Below, piece by piece: positions 52,537-61,766 of a stretch of 64,000 bases of DNA. The notes beneath the pieces are model-generated. The model did not search any database. It worked only from the letters and a program-made list of their open reading frames with translations, and was not told the DNA's origin. Each line of letters opens with the position of its first letter. Position 1 is the stretch's first letter. The translations under genes were made by a program, and so were the position numbers. This stretch comes from Nostoc sp. KVJ3 (GTDB lineage: Bacteria > Cyanobacteriota > Cyanobacteriia > Cyanobacteriales > Nostocaceae). The stretch is from contig NZ_WWFG01000002.1 in assembly GCF_026127265.1 (NCBI RefSeq), positions 1,612,001 to 1,676,000 of the forward strand, given 5' to 3'.

Positions 52537-55353
52537 TTAACTGCCTTTGGGTAGAGTATCACCAGGCCCAGCGGTGACAATTACCAGATTTTCTGGCTTA
52601 ATTAAATCCTCAATTACCTTTTGGATCTGAGTCATAGTGACTGATTGAATCTGTTGGGGAAATTCACGGATTTCCGAGCGTGAAAGTCCCAATACAGAAT
52701 TTTCTAAAATAATGCTTGATACATCACTAGGATTAGCTAAATCCACGGGGTAGCTATTAGTAATTGAACGTTTTGCCGTATTCAATTCCGCTTCAGTTAT
52801 TCCTTGATCGCGCAACTGTTTAAGTAAAGCCAGAGTACTAGCGATCGCTTTTTGGGTATCTCCAGGTGCCGTCTGCATCTGAATTAAGAACGGGCCGGGG
52901 TTGATTCCGGCAGCAAAACCACTATAGATCCCGTAGGTTAGACCTTGGCGATCGCGCACTTCTGTACCCAAACGGCTCGATAAGGTATCACCACCCAAAA
53001 TTTGATTTAGCACCACTGCTGCATAATAACGTGGGTCTTTTCGAGATATGCCATTATAGCCGATGTAGGTAACAGCCTCGGTTTTACCGGGAATTACTTT
53101 ATTTAAACGTGTCGAAGTTTGCGGTAATGGCACGGATGAGATTTTTAGCACAGGTGGCTTACCTGTGGCTTGCCATTTGTCAAACGCCTGATTTAGCAAA
53201 GCTTTTACCTTAACTTCATCAAAGTCTCCAACTAAAGCGATCGTTGTGCCATCCGATCGGTAGTGTGTCTGGTAAAAACTAAGCAAATCATCACGAGTAA
53301 TGCTTTTTAAACTCTCGAAGGTGGGAAAACTATGGAATGGATGATTTTCTGGGTAAATTGTCTGCTGGAATACTTGTCGTCCCAATCCTCTAGGGTCATC
53401 TAGCTGGACTTTCAGACTTGTCAGTGCCCTCTGGCGACTGAGTTCTAACTGGTCAGCAGGGAAAGTGGCGTTTTGTAATACATCTGCCAGAGTTTGAATC
53501 AATATCGGTAGATTCTCTGAAAGTCCCTGACCGCTAACGCTAACTCCCTCGCGGCTGGTGCTAAAGCTTAAATCGGCTCCTCGGTCTTCTAAGGTTTTTG
53601 CTAGGGTCAAAGCATTTTTAGTCTGCGTCCCATTCATTAAGTTGGCCGCAGTCAGATTCGCTAATCCAGCTTTTTGATTGCCATCAAATTCAGTACCAGC
53701 GTTAATCTGTCCACTCAAGTTAATGGTGGGGAGACTGCGATCGCTCAATAACAAAACCCGCAAACCATTATTTAAGGTAAACTCTTCTGGTAGTGATTGT
53801 TTGCCCGAATCTGTAGCTGATGTGGCAGGTGGCAGATATTTAGCTAGTTCTGCTGGATCTACAGGTTTACCGGGGCTGAAGTTTTCCACCGTCCGCCCAG
53901 AACCAGCGCTAGAAGTCCCTGGTTTACCATCTGGTTGAGTCGGCTCAAAGAAGCCGATGGTTTGTTTAGCTGGATTGAGATAAGTTTTGGCTACTTGCTG
54001 AACTTGGGCTGCGGTAACTTTAGCGATCGCAGCCAGATACTTTTCAATAAAATGATAATCACCTGCGATCGTTTGGTTATATGCCAGTTGGGTAGCTTGA
54101 CTTGTGATATCTTGATTACCCAAAATATACGATGCTTGCAGTTGCGTTTTCGCTCGCTTCAATTCTTCTGTAGTTACAGGCTGTTGTTGCAACTTTCCTA
54201 AAGATTCCTGAAGCACCTGGGCAATTTTCCCTAACTCTTGACCCGGAGCCGCCGTAGCACTAATATCATACCAACCTGGTTCTATAAGTTCAGCCGCCCC
54301 ACCACTGACTGAACTAGCGAGTCCCGATTCCACCAAAGCCTGGTAAAGTCTGGAACTGCGTCCACCTGTGAGAATGGCATCCATCACATCAATTGCCGGC
54401 ACATCAGGATGCTTGATATCTGGCAGAGGATACACTGCTTGTAGTAGTGCCGCGCTTCCAGGTTGCTTTAGGACGATGGGTGCTTTTTTCGCAACAGGGG
54501 TAGCTGGAGAAGCGTCCGCAATTGAAGAAGATGCAGAGAAATTATCAAGTGCTTGCCTTGCGTCATGGACTGCCGCATACCCTTTGCCCCGTTTTGGCAA
54601 TTTCCCGTAGGCTGCTTTAACAACTTTGAGTACAGGTTCTGTGGCAAAATCCCCTGTAATCACCAATGTGGCATTTTCTGGGCTGTAGTAGGTTTGGTAA
54701 TAATTCCGCACCTGCTCCACCGTAAATTTTTCTACATCAGCTTTTGTCCCTCCCACAGGTAAGCCATAAGCTCTAGTAGGGAAAGCATCTCGCATCACTG
54801 CCCGATCTAAGCGATAGCCTGGTGAATTTTCATACCCTTGTAACTCGGAGATTACCACCCGCTTTTCACTCTTTAGTTGCTCAGTTCCAACTAAGGAGTT
54901 TTCCATGCGATCGGCTTCTAGTGTCAATAATGCTTCGAGTTTGTCTCGTTGCACTGTGCCAAAGTAAGCTGTTTCGTCATAGCTAGTAAAAGCATTAAAC
55001 TGACTACCCAAGGCACTAAACAACCTGCCAAACTGCACAGGACGGTCAGTTGTCCCCTTAAACATCAAATGTTCTAGCTGGTGAGAAATGCCATTTTCTC
55101 CCTTAACTTCGTTACGCGAACCAACTTTATACCAAACTTGCACGCTCACCACTGGAGCGGTATGGACTTCCTTTGTCAACACCGTTAAGCCGTTGTCTAA
55201 TACCGTTTTTGTTACCCCTTGGGTAAATGAGAGGGCAGATACAGGTGTGACTGCTGTCGGTGTTGCAGCATTGGTTAAATTGCCCGAAAAAGGCACAATG
55301 CTTAGGAGAAGGCTGAGTAAAAACCCGATAACCATATACGAGCGTAGTTTCAT
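52537..55353 (-). CDS. M16-family zinc peptidase, two-module, exported
   Basis: 938 residues. N-terminal signal or anchor helix (MKLRSYMVIGFLLSLLLSIV). The first M16 module has the inverted zinc motif HQLEH in ISHQLEHLMFKGT and the downstream RVVISELQGYENSP with the third ligand Glu. The second module (from about 500: GLRVLLLSDRSLPTINLSGQ) lacks HxxEH and is the usual inactive partner, with RQGLTYGIYSGF as substrate-site Arg/Tyr. The two halves form the clamshell seen in pitrilysin-like peptidases. A TTG two codons upstream is less likely than the ATG at 55353. Probably periplasmic. Confidence 0.93.
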   Translation of the reverse strand: MKLRSYMVIGFLLSLLLSIVPFSGNLTNAATPTAVTPVSALSFTQGVTKTVLDNGLTVLTKEVHTAPVVSVQVWYKVGSRNEVKGENGISHQLEHLMFKGTTDRPVQFGRLFSALGSQFNAFTSYDETAYFGTVQRDKLEALLTLEADRMENSLVGTEQLKSEKRVVISELQGYENSPGYRLDRAVMRDAFPTRAYGLPVGGTKADVEKFTVEQVRNYYQTYYSPENATLVITGDFATEPVLKVVKAAYGKLPKRGKGYAAVHDARQALDNFSASSSIADASPATPVAKKAPIVLKQPGSAALLQAVYPLPDIKHPDVPAIDVMDAILTGGRSSRLYQALVESGLASSVSGGAAELIEPGWYDISATAAPGQELGKIAQVLQESLGKLQQQPVTTEELKRAKTQLQASYILGNQDITSQATQLAYNQTIAGDYHFIEKYLAAIAKVTAAQVQQVAKTYLNPAKQTIGFFEPTQPDGKPGTSSAGSGRTVENFSPGKPVDPAELAKYLPPATSATDSGKQSLPEEFTLNNGLRVLLLSDRSLPTINLSGQINAGTEFDGNQKAGLANLTAANLMNGTQTKNALTLAKTLEDRGADLSFSTSREGVSVSGQGLSENLPILIQTLADVLQNATFPADQLELSRQRALTSLKVQLDDPRGLGRQVFQQTIYPENHPFHSFPTFESLKSITRDDLLSFYQTHYRSDGTTIALVGDFDEVKVKALLNQAFDKWQATGKPPVLKISSVPLPQTSTRLNKVIPGKTEAVTYIGYNGISRKDPRYYAAVVLNQILGGDTLSSRLGTEVRDRQGLTYGIYSGFAAGINPGPFLIQMQTAPGDTQKAIASTLALLKQLRDQGITEAELNTAKRSITNSYPVDLANPSDVSSIILENSVLGLSRSEIREFPQQIQSVTMTQIQKVIEDLIKPENLVIVTAGPGDTLPKGS

Positions 55354-55425
55354 AAGCAATGCGAAATTGAAAATCTATAATTATAGAACAAAATTGCGTC
55401 TGTCCAATCTAGAAATAGTCCTCTA

Positions 55426-55729
55426 GCGATCGCACTCAGCATCTCCATCGTAGTTGGTGCGATCGCTGGACTGATTAAAATCCTCAAATCTGGCTAATCT
55501 CATGTTCGACTCAAAATTTTACGACATTCCCGACTTTTTGAAAAAATAACTCGTAGTAATTCGTAGGTTGGGTTGAGGAACTAAACCCAACATTATCCAT
55601 CACAATACGCAACGCTGATGTTGGGTTTCACTTCGTACCACTTCGTGGAAGCAAGCTACAACCCAATCTACAGTTAAGTCTGCAACAACTTTCTAGTCCT
55701 TTTGCGATCGCACTCAGCATCTCCATCGT
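55426..55729. repeat. 26-base direct repeat pair starting GCGATCGCACTCAGC
   Basis: Identical copies at 55426-55451 and 55704-55729, each followed a few bases later by AGTTGGTGC. The distance is 278 bases; the block between holds a MITE-like element. Confidence 0.7.
55563..55671. mobile_element. MITE-like element, GTAGGTTGGGTTGAG termini
   Basis: Left GTAGGTTGGGTTGAGGAACT and right CTACAACCCAATCTAC pair with a few mismatches; inside is a second inverted pair AACCCAACAT...ATGTTGGGTT. 109 bases. A fragment of the same family lies at 52142. Confidence 0.65.
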
Positions 55730-55753
55730 TATTTGCTAGTTGGTGCATAGGCG

Positions 55754-55900
55754 TAGGGTGTGTTTTCAAACTGCTCGTTTAGCCTCCTAACTTTTTAGAT
55801 CCCCCTAAATCCCCCGATAAATTGGGGGACTTTAGGAGACTCTTTGCCCCTCTTTTTAAGGGGGGTTGGGGGGATCTAAAACTTTGAAAACACGCCCTAG
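55754..55900. mobile_element. MITE-like element, TAGGGYGTGTTTTCAAA termini
   Basis: Left TAGGGTGTGTTTTCAAACTG; right reverse-complemented CTAGGGCGTGTTTTCAAAGT. The core is the GATCCCCC...GGGGGATC palindrome with TAAATCCCCCGATAAATTGG. 147 bases, no frame. Confidence 0.7.
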
Positions 55901-56262
55901 CCCGTCGTAGACATCGCTAGACTAATTAAAATAAAACTGCTTCTGTCCCCTCTACCTACCCTTAAGAGAAAATTTATTTTTTTTGATTTGTTAGGTAACT
56001 TTTACTATTTCAAATGTATCATCTATTATTTATTTATATTTATCTAATGTATAATCTATCATTCATTATTATTTATATTTACTTCTATTACTTGTTTATC
56101 CGTTGGGATTGTAAAAGAGAAAGTATCCTCTTGAAAAATATAAGACAGTATCACCTAGTAGTCATTTATTAATGGAGTTAGGAAAATTGAAATTACCTGA
56201 ACTTCTACTTCAAAAATCATGAGCCATTATATGGATAGTTAGCACCTTTACAGCACTATCCA

Positions 56263-57555
56263 ATGTCTCAAGACTTATTAAACTCCTTTCAAGAAGCATA
56301 CAGCAATCTCGAACTATTTCCGTTGATGGAACGGAACGAAATGGAAAGATTTAGAGTCGAATATGGTGATGATTTGATTGCAGACCTGAACCAATTAGTG
56401 GAAGATAGTCCTAATGGAGATGGCAAAATTGTCTTTACAGGACATCGGGGATGTGGTAAGTCTACTTTGTTAGCTGAGTTTAGCCGCCAAATTCAAGATA
56501 AATATTTTGTAGTTCTCTTTTCTATTGCTGACAAAATTGAAATGTCGGCGGTTAATCATATTAATATCCTGTTTGCGATCGCAGTTAATTTAATGACAGA
56601 GGCAGAAGCACGCCGAGTTGATATTCCGCAATCAACTAAAGAAGCTCTTTATAAGTGGTTTGCTACTCGCACTCGCACTGAAGAATTGAATTTACAGGCA
56701 GAAGCTGGTATAGGTTTTGACCTCCTCAAGTTAATTAGTTCTAAATTAAAAGCTGATGCTAGCGTTCGGGATGAAATTAAGCAAGAATTTGAACGCAAAT
56801 TATCAGATTTAGTTGCCAGAATTAATGAAATTGCTGCTCTAATTCAAGCTGCAACTAAAAAAAATGTTTTAGTAATTATTGATGACTTAGATAAACTTGA
56901 CTTAGGAAGAGTTAACGAAATTTATCGAGATAACATTAAAGCTCTCTGTCAACCTAACTTTCAAATTATTTATACTATACCCATTGCCGTACTTCGAGAA
57001 ACATTTATCAGCACAATAATTACCACTGAAACCAACGATCAGGTTGTGGCAATGCCAGTCTTAAAAATTTTTGATAAAGGTAAAAATCGCTTTCCTAATG
57101 CCCTACCTCGTCCTGAAGCAACGAAGATTCTCGGTGAAGTTTTACAAAAGCGGATTCCCGGCGAATTAATCGCCCCAGAAACGGCTGAGAAAATTGTGGT
57201 TTACAGTGGTGGCGTATTGCGAGAGTTAATTCGGATCTCTAAGGAATGTTGCCGTATTTGTTTGCGGACTATCCGACGAAATCCTTCAGCAGAGGTTATT
57301 ATTGATGATAAAATTCTCCTTCAAGCAATCAATAAAATCCGCAATGATTTTTCCATTCGTTTAGGAAAGGTTGATATCGATATTTTGCAGAGTGTTTATG
57401 AACAATTTATGCCCAATGATCCCAAACAAGCAGAGTTTTTGGATTTGCTACACGGGCTGTATGTTCTAGAATATCGTACTGATGAAACTTGGTACGATGT
57501 TCATCCAATTATTATTGAAAGCTTGAAAAGACAGGGAGCTATTAATGTTAAATGA
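56263..57555 (+). CDS. P-loop (AAA/STAND-like) ATPase
   Basis: 430 residues. Walker A GHRGCGKST (60-68), Walker B NVLVIIDDLDKLD (201-213), then FQIIYTIPIAVLRETF (sensor region), a lid domain with LPRPEATKILGEVLQKRIP and YSGGVLRELIRISKECCR, and a winged-helix-like tail (LLHGLYVLEYRTDETWYDVH). No effector domain is fused. The last 11 bases overlap the TPR gene in another frame, so the two are translationally coupled. The pair looks like a STAND-type switch in two pieces, with the TPR protein as sensor; its biological role is not known. Confidence 0.85.
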   Translation: MSQDLLNSFQEAYSNLELFPLMERNEMERFRVEYGDDLIADLNQLVEDSPNGDGKIVFTGHRGCGKSTLLAEFSRQIQDKYFVVLFSIADKIEMSAVNHINILFAIAVNLMTEAEARRVDIPQSTKEALYKWFATRTRTEELNLQAEAGIGFDLLKLISSKLKADASVRDEIKQEFERKLSDLVARINEIAALIQAATKKNVLVIIDDLDKLDLGRVNEIYRDNIKALCQPNFQIIYTIPIAVLRETFISTIITTETNDQVVAMPVLKIFDKGKNRFPNALPRPEATKILGEVLQKRIPGELIAPETAEKIVVYSGGVLRELIRISKECCRICLRTIRRNPSAEVIIDDKILLQAINKIRNDFSIRLGKVDIDILQSVYEQFMPNDPKQAEFLDLLHGLYVLEYRTDETWYDVHPIIIESLKRQGAINVK

Positions 57556-59317
57556 AGAATTATTAGATAACGAGGGAGAAAATCAAGATGCCTATGATGA
57601 TTTAATTGTTTCTATTGAAGCTCAAAAGCGGGGATTAAATTTACTGATTGCAGTTTGCGATGATGCTAGCTTTCGGGATGAGATTATTGCCCAATATGAA
57701 GCCGAACTACAACCCGCTTTCCGTGCATATCGAGTAACTTTAGCACGTCAGGAACCAAGCCTCAAAGCTGCTCTTAATCAACTAGTACAACAAGAAGAAT
57801 ATCTTCGTCAGCAAAACCCAGCAGCGATCACCGTGACGGGGGCTGAACAACTTTATTTTCTTAGACTTGGAAAAGAGCAATCAGAACAGGAGAAATTTTT
57901 TGGTTATTTACAGTGGACAAGGGAAGGATTGCGCGAGTTTCCTTTTGCGATCGTCCTTTGGGTAACTAATCAGATTTTAGTGAACCTGATTAAAAAAGCT
58001 CCTGACTTTTGGAGTTGGCGGAATGGTGTATTTCGGTTTGAATCTAAAAAAACGAATGCTATTCCTGGTAAAGAATTAGAACCTATACGCTTCGTTTTTC
58101 GAGATACAGAATTAGCCAGTACAGATACTAATGAAAATAACCCCTTTTTCTTGCCCATTCAAGATTTACAAAGACTAATTGAGAAAATAGAACAGGAACG
58201 GGGAACTAAAGATCCAACCTTGGCCACTTTATATTCAAGATTGGGCGATATTTACCGTAGTAGATTAGATCGGGGTGAATCTCAAAATTATCAAGAAGAA
58301 CAGGAATTAGCAATAAAGTATTGGCAAAAGGCGATTGAATTACAAAATGAATCAGGTTTGCAAATAGACTTAGCTACTAGCTTCAACAATTTAGCAGGAA
58401 TATATCGGGCAACAGGACAGTACAACGAAGCCGAACCCTTATATAAACAAGCTTTAGAACTGAGAAAACGCCTACTAGGAGATAACCATCCTTCTTTTGC
58501 TACTAGCCTGAATAACTTGGCAGGACTCTACAAATCTACTGGACAATATAGTAAAGCTGAACTTTTATATAAACAAGCTTTAGAACTGAGAAAACGTCTG
58601 TGGGGAGAAAACCATGCTGATGTCGCCGTCAGTCTGAACAATTTAGCATTACTATATGATGAACAAGGACGTTATGATGAAGCAGAACCTCTGTATCTGC
58701 AATCATTAGAACTCGAAAAACGTTTGGTTGGCGAAAATCATCTTTCTTTCGCTCTGATACTGAATAATTTAGCGCTACTTTATTATCATCAAGGGCGTTA
58801 CAGTGAAGCAGAACCTTTGTCGCAACAAGCAATAGAATTGGATAAGCGATTTTTGGGAGAAGATAATCCCGATGTTGCAACAGATTTGCACAATTTGGGA
58901 TTGATATACCGCGCTCAAGGACGCTACGATCAAGCTGAGTCTTTGTTTTTAGAATCATTGGAACTCAAGCAGCGTCTGCTGCAAAAGGCGCATCCACTCT
59001 TAGCAGATACAATCTACGCTCTTGGTTATATGTACAGGGAGCAAGGACGCTATAATGAGGCGGAACCTTTATGTATAAAAGCCTTAGAACTTGATAAGCA
59101 CCTATTGGGAGAAAATCATCCCCATGTTGCCGAAAGTCTCAATAATTTGGCAGAAATTTATCGTGAAACTGGACGTTATAGTGAAGCAGAACCGCTTTAT
59201 TTGCAAGCTTTAGATATTTGTGGGCGAGTCTGGGGTGTAAATAATATTCGTAGTGTTACTGTTCGTAAAAATCTAGAAAAACTTGCTGTAGCAATGCAGA
59301 ATAATGAAGAGTGCTAA
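57545..59317 (+). CDS. Kinesin-light-chain-type TPR protein
   Basis: 590 residues. The N-terminal ~210 residues (GLNLLIAVCDDASFRDEIIA, GAEQLYFLRLGKEQSEQEKF, FPFAIVLWVTNQILVNLIKK, APDFWSWRNGVFRF) form a domain I have seen before TPR arrays in other bacterial proteins but cannot name; it has P-loop-like strand patterns without a Walker A. From about residue 275 come seven 42-residue TPRs (pattern LNNLAxLYxxQGRYxEAEPL) with the HP-type linker (GENHPxxA). It overlaps the upstream ATPase gene by 11 bases. Probably the sensor or scaffold of that ATPase. Confidence 0.85.
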   Translation: MLNEELLDNEGENQDAYDDLIVSIEAQKRGLNLLIAVCDDASFRDEIIAQYEAELQPAFRAYRVTLARQEPSLKAALNQLVQQEEYLRQQNPAAITVTGAEQLYFLRLGKEQSEQEKFFGYLQWTREGLREFPFAIVLWVTNQILVNLIKKAPDFWSWRNGVFRFESKKTNAIPGKELEPIRFVFRDTELASTDTNENNPFFLPIQDLQRLIEKIEQERGTKDPTLATLYSRLGDIYRSRLDRGESQNYQEEQELAIKYWQKAIELQNESGLQIDLATSFNNLAGIYRATGQYNEAEPLYKQALELRKRLLGDNHPSFATSLNNLAGLYKSTGQYSKAELLYKQALELRKRLWGENHADVAVSLNNLALLYDEQGRYDEAEPLYLQSLELEKRLVGENHLSFALILNNLALLYYHQGRYSEAEPLSQQAIELDKRFLGEDNPDVATDLHNLGLIYRAQGRYDQAESLFLESLELKQRLLQKAHPLLADTIYALGYMYREQGRYNEAEPLCIKALELDKHLLGENHPHVAESLNNLAEIYRETGRYSEAEPLYLQALDICGRVWGVNNIRSVTVRKNLEKLAVAMQNNEEC

Positions 59318-59443
59318 AGCCGATTAGAATAGACAGTTAACTTGTGCCGATCGGATAAAGGATCAGGCGTTGCTGAATCTAAGTATGAACTTGAATGTAG
59401 AGACGTAAAATTTTACGTCTCTACCACCCCACAGGAGTCTTAG

Positions 59444-59539
59444 TTAAATTATCTTGGCAGTCCGTAAACCGAACAACAGACCAACAGACAAACCAAAGAA
59501 TAAAGCTAAAAAGCCGATGTAAGCTGCAATTGCAAACAT
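59444..59539 (-). CDS. petL: Cytochrome b6-f complex subunit PetL
   Basis: A 31-residue protein too short for standard ORF calling: it starts MFAIAAYIGFLALFFGLSVG and ends LLFGLRTAKII, very close to the remembered PetL of related Nostoc (MLAIVAYIGFLALF...GLLFGLRSAKIL). One membrane helix. PetL is a small peripheral subunit that stabilises the dimeric b6f complex in thylakoids. A GGAGAA ribosome site lies 6 bases before the ATG. Divergent from aroB. Confidence 0.88.
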   Translation of the reverse strand: MFAIAAYIGFLALFFGLSVGLLFGLRTAKII

Positions 59540-59605
59540 TTATTTTTCTCCACAATACTAATACTTCCTAAATATATTGAATCATTAGTTGTTGAAGATT
59601 GGGTA

Positions 59606-59690
59606 TTGGGCATGGGTTTCTCCTTGTCTCCCCTGTCCCCTTTGTTTCCCTTGTCCTCCTTGTTCCCCTCATCTCCCCCAATGCCCCAAT
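59606..59690. repeat. Pyrimidine-rich degenerate tandem repeat upstream of aroB
   Basis: CTCCTTGTCTCCCCTGTCCC continues as about six degenerate 9-10-base units (TCCCYTTGT), then CAATGCCCCAATCCCC. Same general type as the C/T-rich repeat inside the helicase gene. Confidence 0.6.
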
Positions 59691-59741
59691 CCCCAGATTG
59701 CGATAGAATACAGCCCACGGGCGCTTGTTTGGGGTTGAGCA

Positions 59742-60854
59742 ATGACTTCTGTAATTAATGTAAATTTACCAGAGCAATCTTATGAGATTGCGATAACTTC
59801 GTTGAGCTACGCTAACGCATCTTCGAGTTTAGATCAACTGGGTCAACAGATGGCCAATCTGAAGCTAGGCAAGAAGGTACTGCTAGTTTCTAATCCAACG
59901 ATTTTTAAGCATTATGGCGAAAGAGCAATTACATCCCTGAAATCTGCTGGATTTGAAGTTGCTAGCTGCACCCTACCACCTGGTGAACGCTACAAAACCC
60001 TCAATTCCATCCAAAAACTCTACGATGTTGCCTTAGAAAACCGCCTAGAACGTTCTGCTACTATGGTGGCTTTGGGCGGAGGTGTAATTGGCGATATGAC
60101 TGGCTTTGCCGCCGCAACCTGGCTGCGAGGCATTAATGTTGTGCAAGTGCCTACAACTCTCTTGGCAATGGTAGATTCGGCAATTGGTGGCAAAACTGGC
60201 GTAAATCATCCCCACGGTAAAAACTTGATTGGGGCATTCCATCAGCCGCGCTTGGTTTTAATTGACCCAGATGTGTTAAAAACCCTTCCTATGCGCGAAT
60301 TTCGGGCAGGAATGGCAGAAGTTATTAAGTACGGTGTAATTTGGGATGCTGAATTGTTTGCCCAGTTGGAAGCAAGTAAACGGCTCGACCAACTCCGCTA
60401 TGTAAAACCTGAGCTAATAGACTCCATATTGACGCGCTCTTGTCAAGCAAAAGCTGACGTTGTTGGCAAAGATGAGAAAGAAAGCGGATTACGGGCGATT
60501 CTAAACTATGGACATACCATTGGTCATGCTGTGGAAAGTTTGACTGGTTATCGTTTAGTAAATCACGGTGAAGCGGTAGCTATTGGTATGGTAGCAGCCG
60601 GTCAAATTGCTGTGGATTTGGGAATGTGGCAAAAAGAAGACACGGAACGTCAAAATGCTTTAATTCAAAAAACGGGTTTACCAACTCAGTTACCATCTGG
60701 GGTGGATATTGAAGCAATTATTGAGGCGTTGCAGTTAGATAAGAAAGTCAAAGCGGGGAAAGTGCGATTTGTTTTACCAACGCAGATTGGTGTAGTTACA
60801 GTTACCGATGAAGTACCATCAAATATTATTCGGCAAGTGTTGCAAGGAATGTGA
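59742..60854 (+). CDS. aroB: 3-dehydroquinate synthase
   Basis: Second step of the shikimate pathway (DAHP to 3-dehydroquinate), NAD+- and metal-dependent, cytoplasmic. 370 residues: VALGGGVIGDMTGFAAATWL, QVPTTLLAMVDSAIGGKTGV, NHPHGKNLIGAFHQP, LNYGHTIGHAVESLTGYRLV and NHGEAVAIGMVAAG, with the metal ligands Glu and two His in the GHTIGHA and HGEA regions. Complete and family-sized; monocistronic by position. Confidence 0.96.
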   Translation: MTSVINVNLPEQSYEIAITSLSYANASSSLDQLGQQMANLKLGKKVLLVSNPTIFKHYGERAITSLKSAGFEVASCTLPPGERYKTLNSIQKLYDVALENRLERSATMVALGGGVIGDMTGFAAATWLRGINVVQVPTTLLAMVDSAIGGKTGVNHPHGKNLIGAFHQPRLVLIDPDVLKTLPMREFRAGMAEVIKYGVIWDAELFAQLEASKRLDQLRYVKPELIDSILTRSCQAKADVVGKDEKESGLRAILNYGHTIGHAVESLTGYRLVNHGEAVAIGMVAAGQIAVDLGMWQKEDTERQNALIQKTGLPTQLPSGVDIEAIIEALQLDKKVKAGKVRFVLPTQIGVVTVTDEVPSNIIRQVLQGM

Positions 60855-60972
60855 ACAATTTGAAGAAGAATTCAATTTACTGTTGAGCAGGTGTTTCAAA
60901 AGGCGAAAATACCATTAGATGCCGAATAGCAGACTTTTTGTGTCTAGCACAAGATGAAAGTCTACCCTATGT

Positions 60973-61000
60973 TAGTTCCCAGGCTGTTGCCCAGGAACTA
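60973..61000. terminator. Hairpin between aroB and the 45-aa gene
   Basis: TAGTTCC (60973-60979) pairs with GGAACTA (60994-61000) around CAGGCTGTTGCCCA. It lies between two convergent genes, about 120 bases after aroB and 8 bases after the small minus-strand gene; no long T run. Confidence 0.45.
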
Positions 61001-61007
61001 GAATAAC

Positions 61008-61145
61008 CTAAGCGTTAGAAAACATGGTAAGCATTACTAATAGAACAACTAATGCGCTAATCCAAAGAGCTAACGATCCCCAACTAACTGAATCTTTTTG
61101 TACTCTTTGCCAGAAATTGGTAACTAAGTTATTCCGAATTGCCAT
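61008..61145 (-). CDS. 45-residue single-helix membrane protein
   Basis: Starts MAIRNNLVTNFWQRVQKDSV and ends LLVMLTMFSNA with one hydrophobic helix (about residues 25-42, LALWISALVVLLVMLTM). A strong GGAGGTT ribosome site lies 5 bases before the ATG, which makes it very likely real despite its size. I do not recognise it. Small one-helix proteins of this size in cyanobacteria often belong to photosynthetic or respiratory complexes; that is only a guess from size and topology. Confidence 0.65.
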   Translation of the reverse strand: MAIRNNLVTNFWQRVQKDSVSWGSLALWISALVVLLVMLTMFSNA

Positions 61146-61669
61146 TTTATAACCTCCAATTTTTATTAAACTTGCACTTATTCAAGGCATAAAGCCTTTA
61201 TTTAGTAAAGAAAAGTTCATTTTTAGGGTATCAGCCTTTGTTTGCTAATTCCCAGAGACTAATCAACAGAGATTTAAATTAATTCATGCAGCAATGTCTA
61301 CGATAATGCGTTTGTTTTAAAGCATTACCGATTTAAAAAACGAACAAAAATTTACAAAAAGATATTTGTTGATGCTTAACTTGATTTTCCCATACGTAAC
61401 TGTTTACATTTAGAAATTTGGTGATTTTGAGAGAATTCTTAACGTTTTCTTAATCATGTATAAAAGGTAATGTTTCTCAAATCAAAAACTACTTAAATAG
61501 TGATTATGTTTCACTTTCACTCTTGATTTATCTAGATTTGAAAATAAACACAATTAATATAAAACTAATTATGACAATCTTGGCAACAGCAAGTATTAGC
61601 ACCCAAAATGGTATGCAAAATATTCGGCTTGCATGAAGCAGCAATAAATCTATGACCCCGTGCCGCTGT

Positions 61670-61766
61670 TGCTCTTGGGCGGAGCCATATAAAAATCACT
61701 ACTCGCGCTGAACGCAAACAGGCGATCGCACAAGCAGGTTACAATACTTTTCTGCTACGTTCTGAA
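61670..61766 (+). pseudogene. Tryptophanase/tyrosine phenol-lyase N-terminal fragment
   Basis: An open stretch (GRSHIKITTRAERKQAIAQA then GYNTFLLRSE) resembles the N-terminal part of beta-eliminating lyases, where AGYNTFLL.SEDVYIDLLTD is highly conserved. It is cut after the Glu by a MITE; beyond that the codons GAT GGG TAT CTA (D-G-Y-L) continue the family pattern for a few residues before the next element. No in-frame start precedes it and nothing follows. Clearly non-functional. Confidence 0.55.

Larger units (their letters stand above)
55354..56262. other. Repeat-rich intergenic region (909 bases)
   Basis: No gene. It contains a 26-base direct repeat (55426-55451 and 55704-55729), a GTAGGTTGGGTTGAG inverted-repeat element (55563-55671), and a GGGTGTGTTTTCAAA element (55754-55900). 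The last 350 bases are very AT-rich (TATTTATTTATATTTATC) and probably contain the promoter of the ATPase/TPR operon. Confidence 0.55.
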
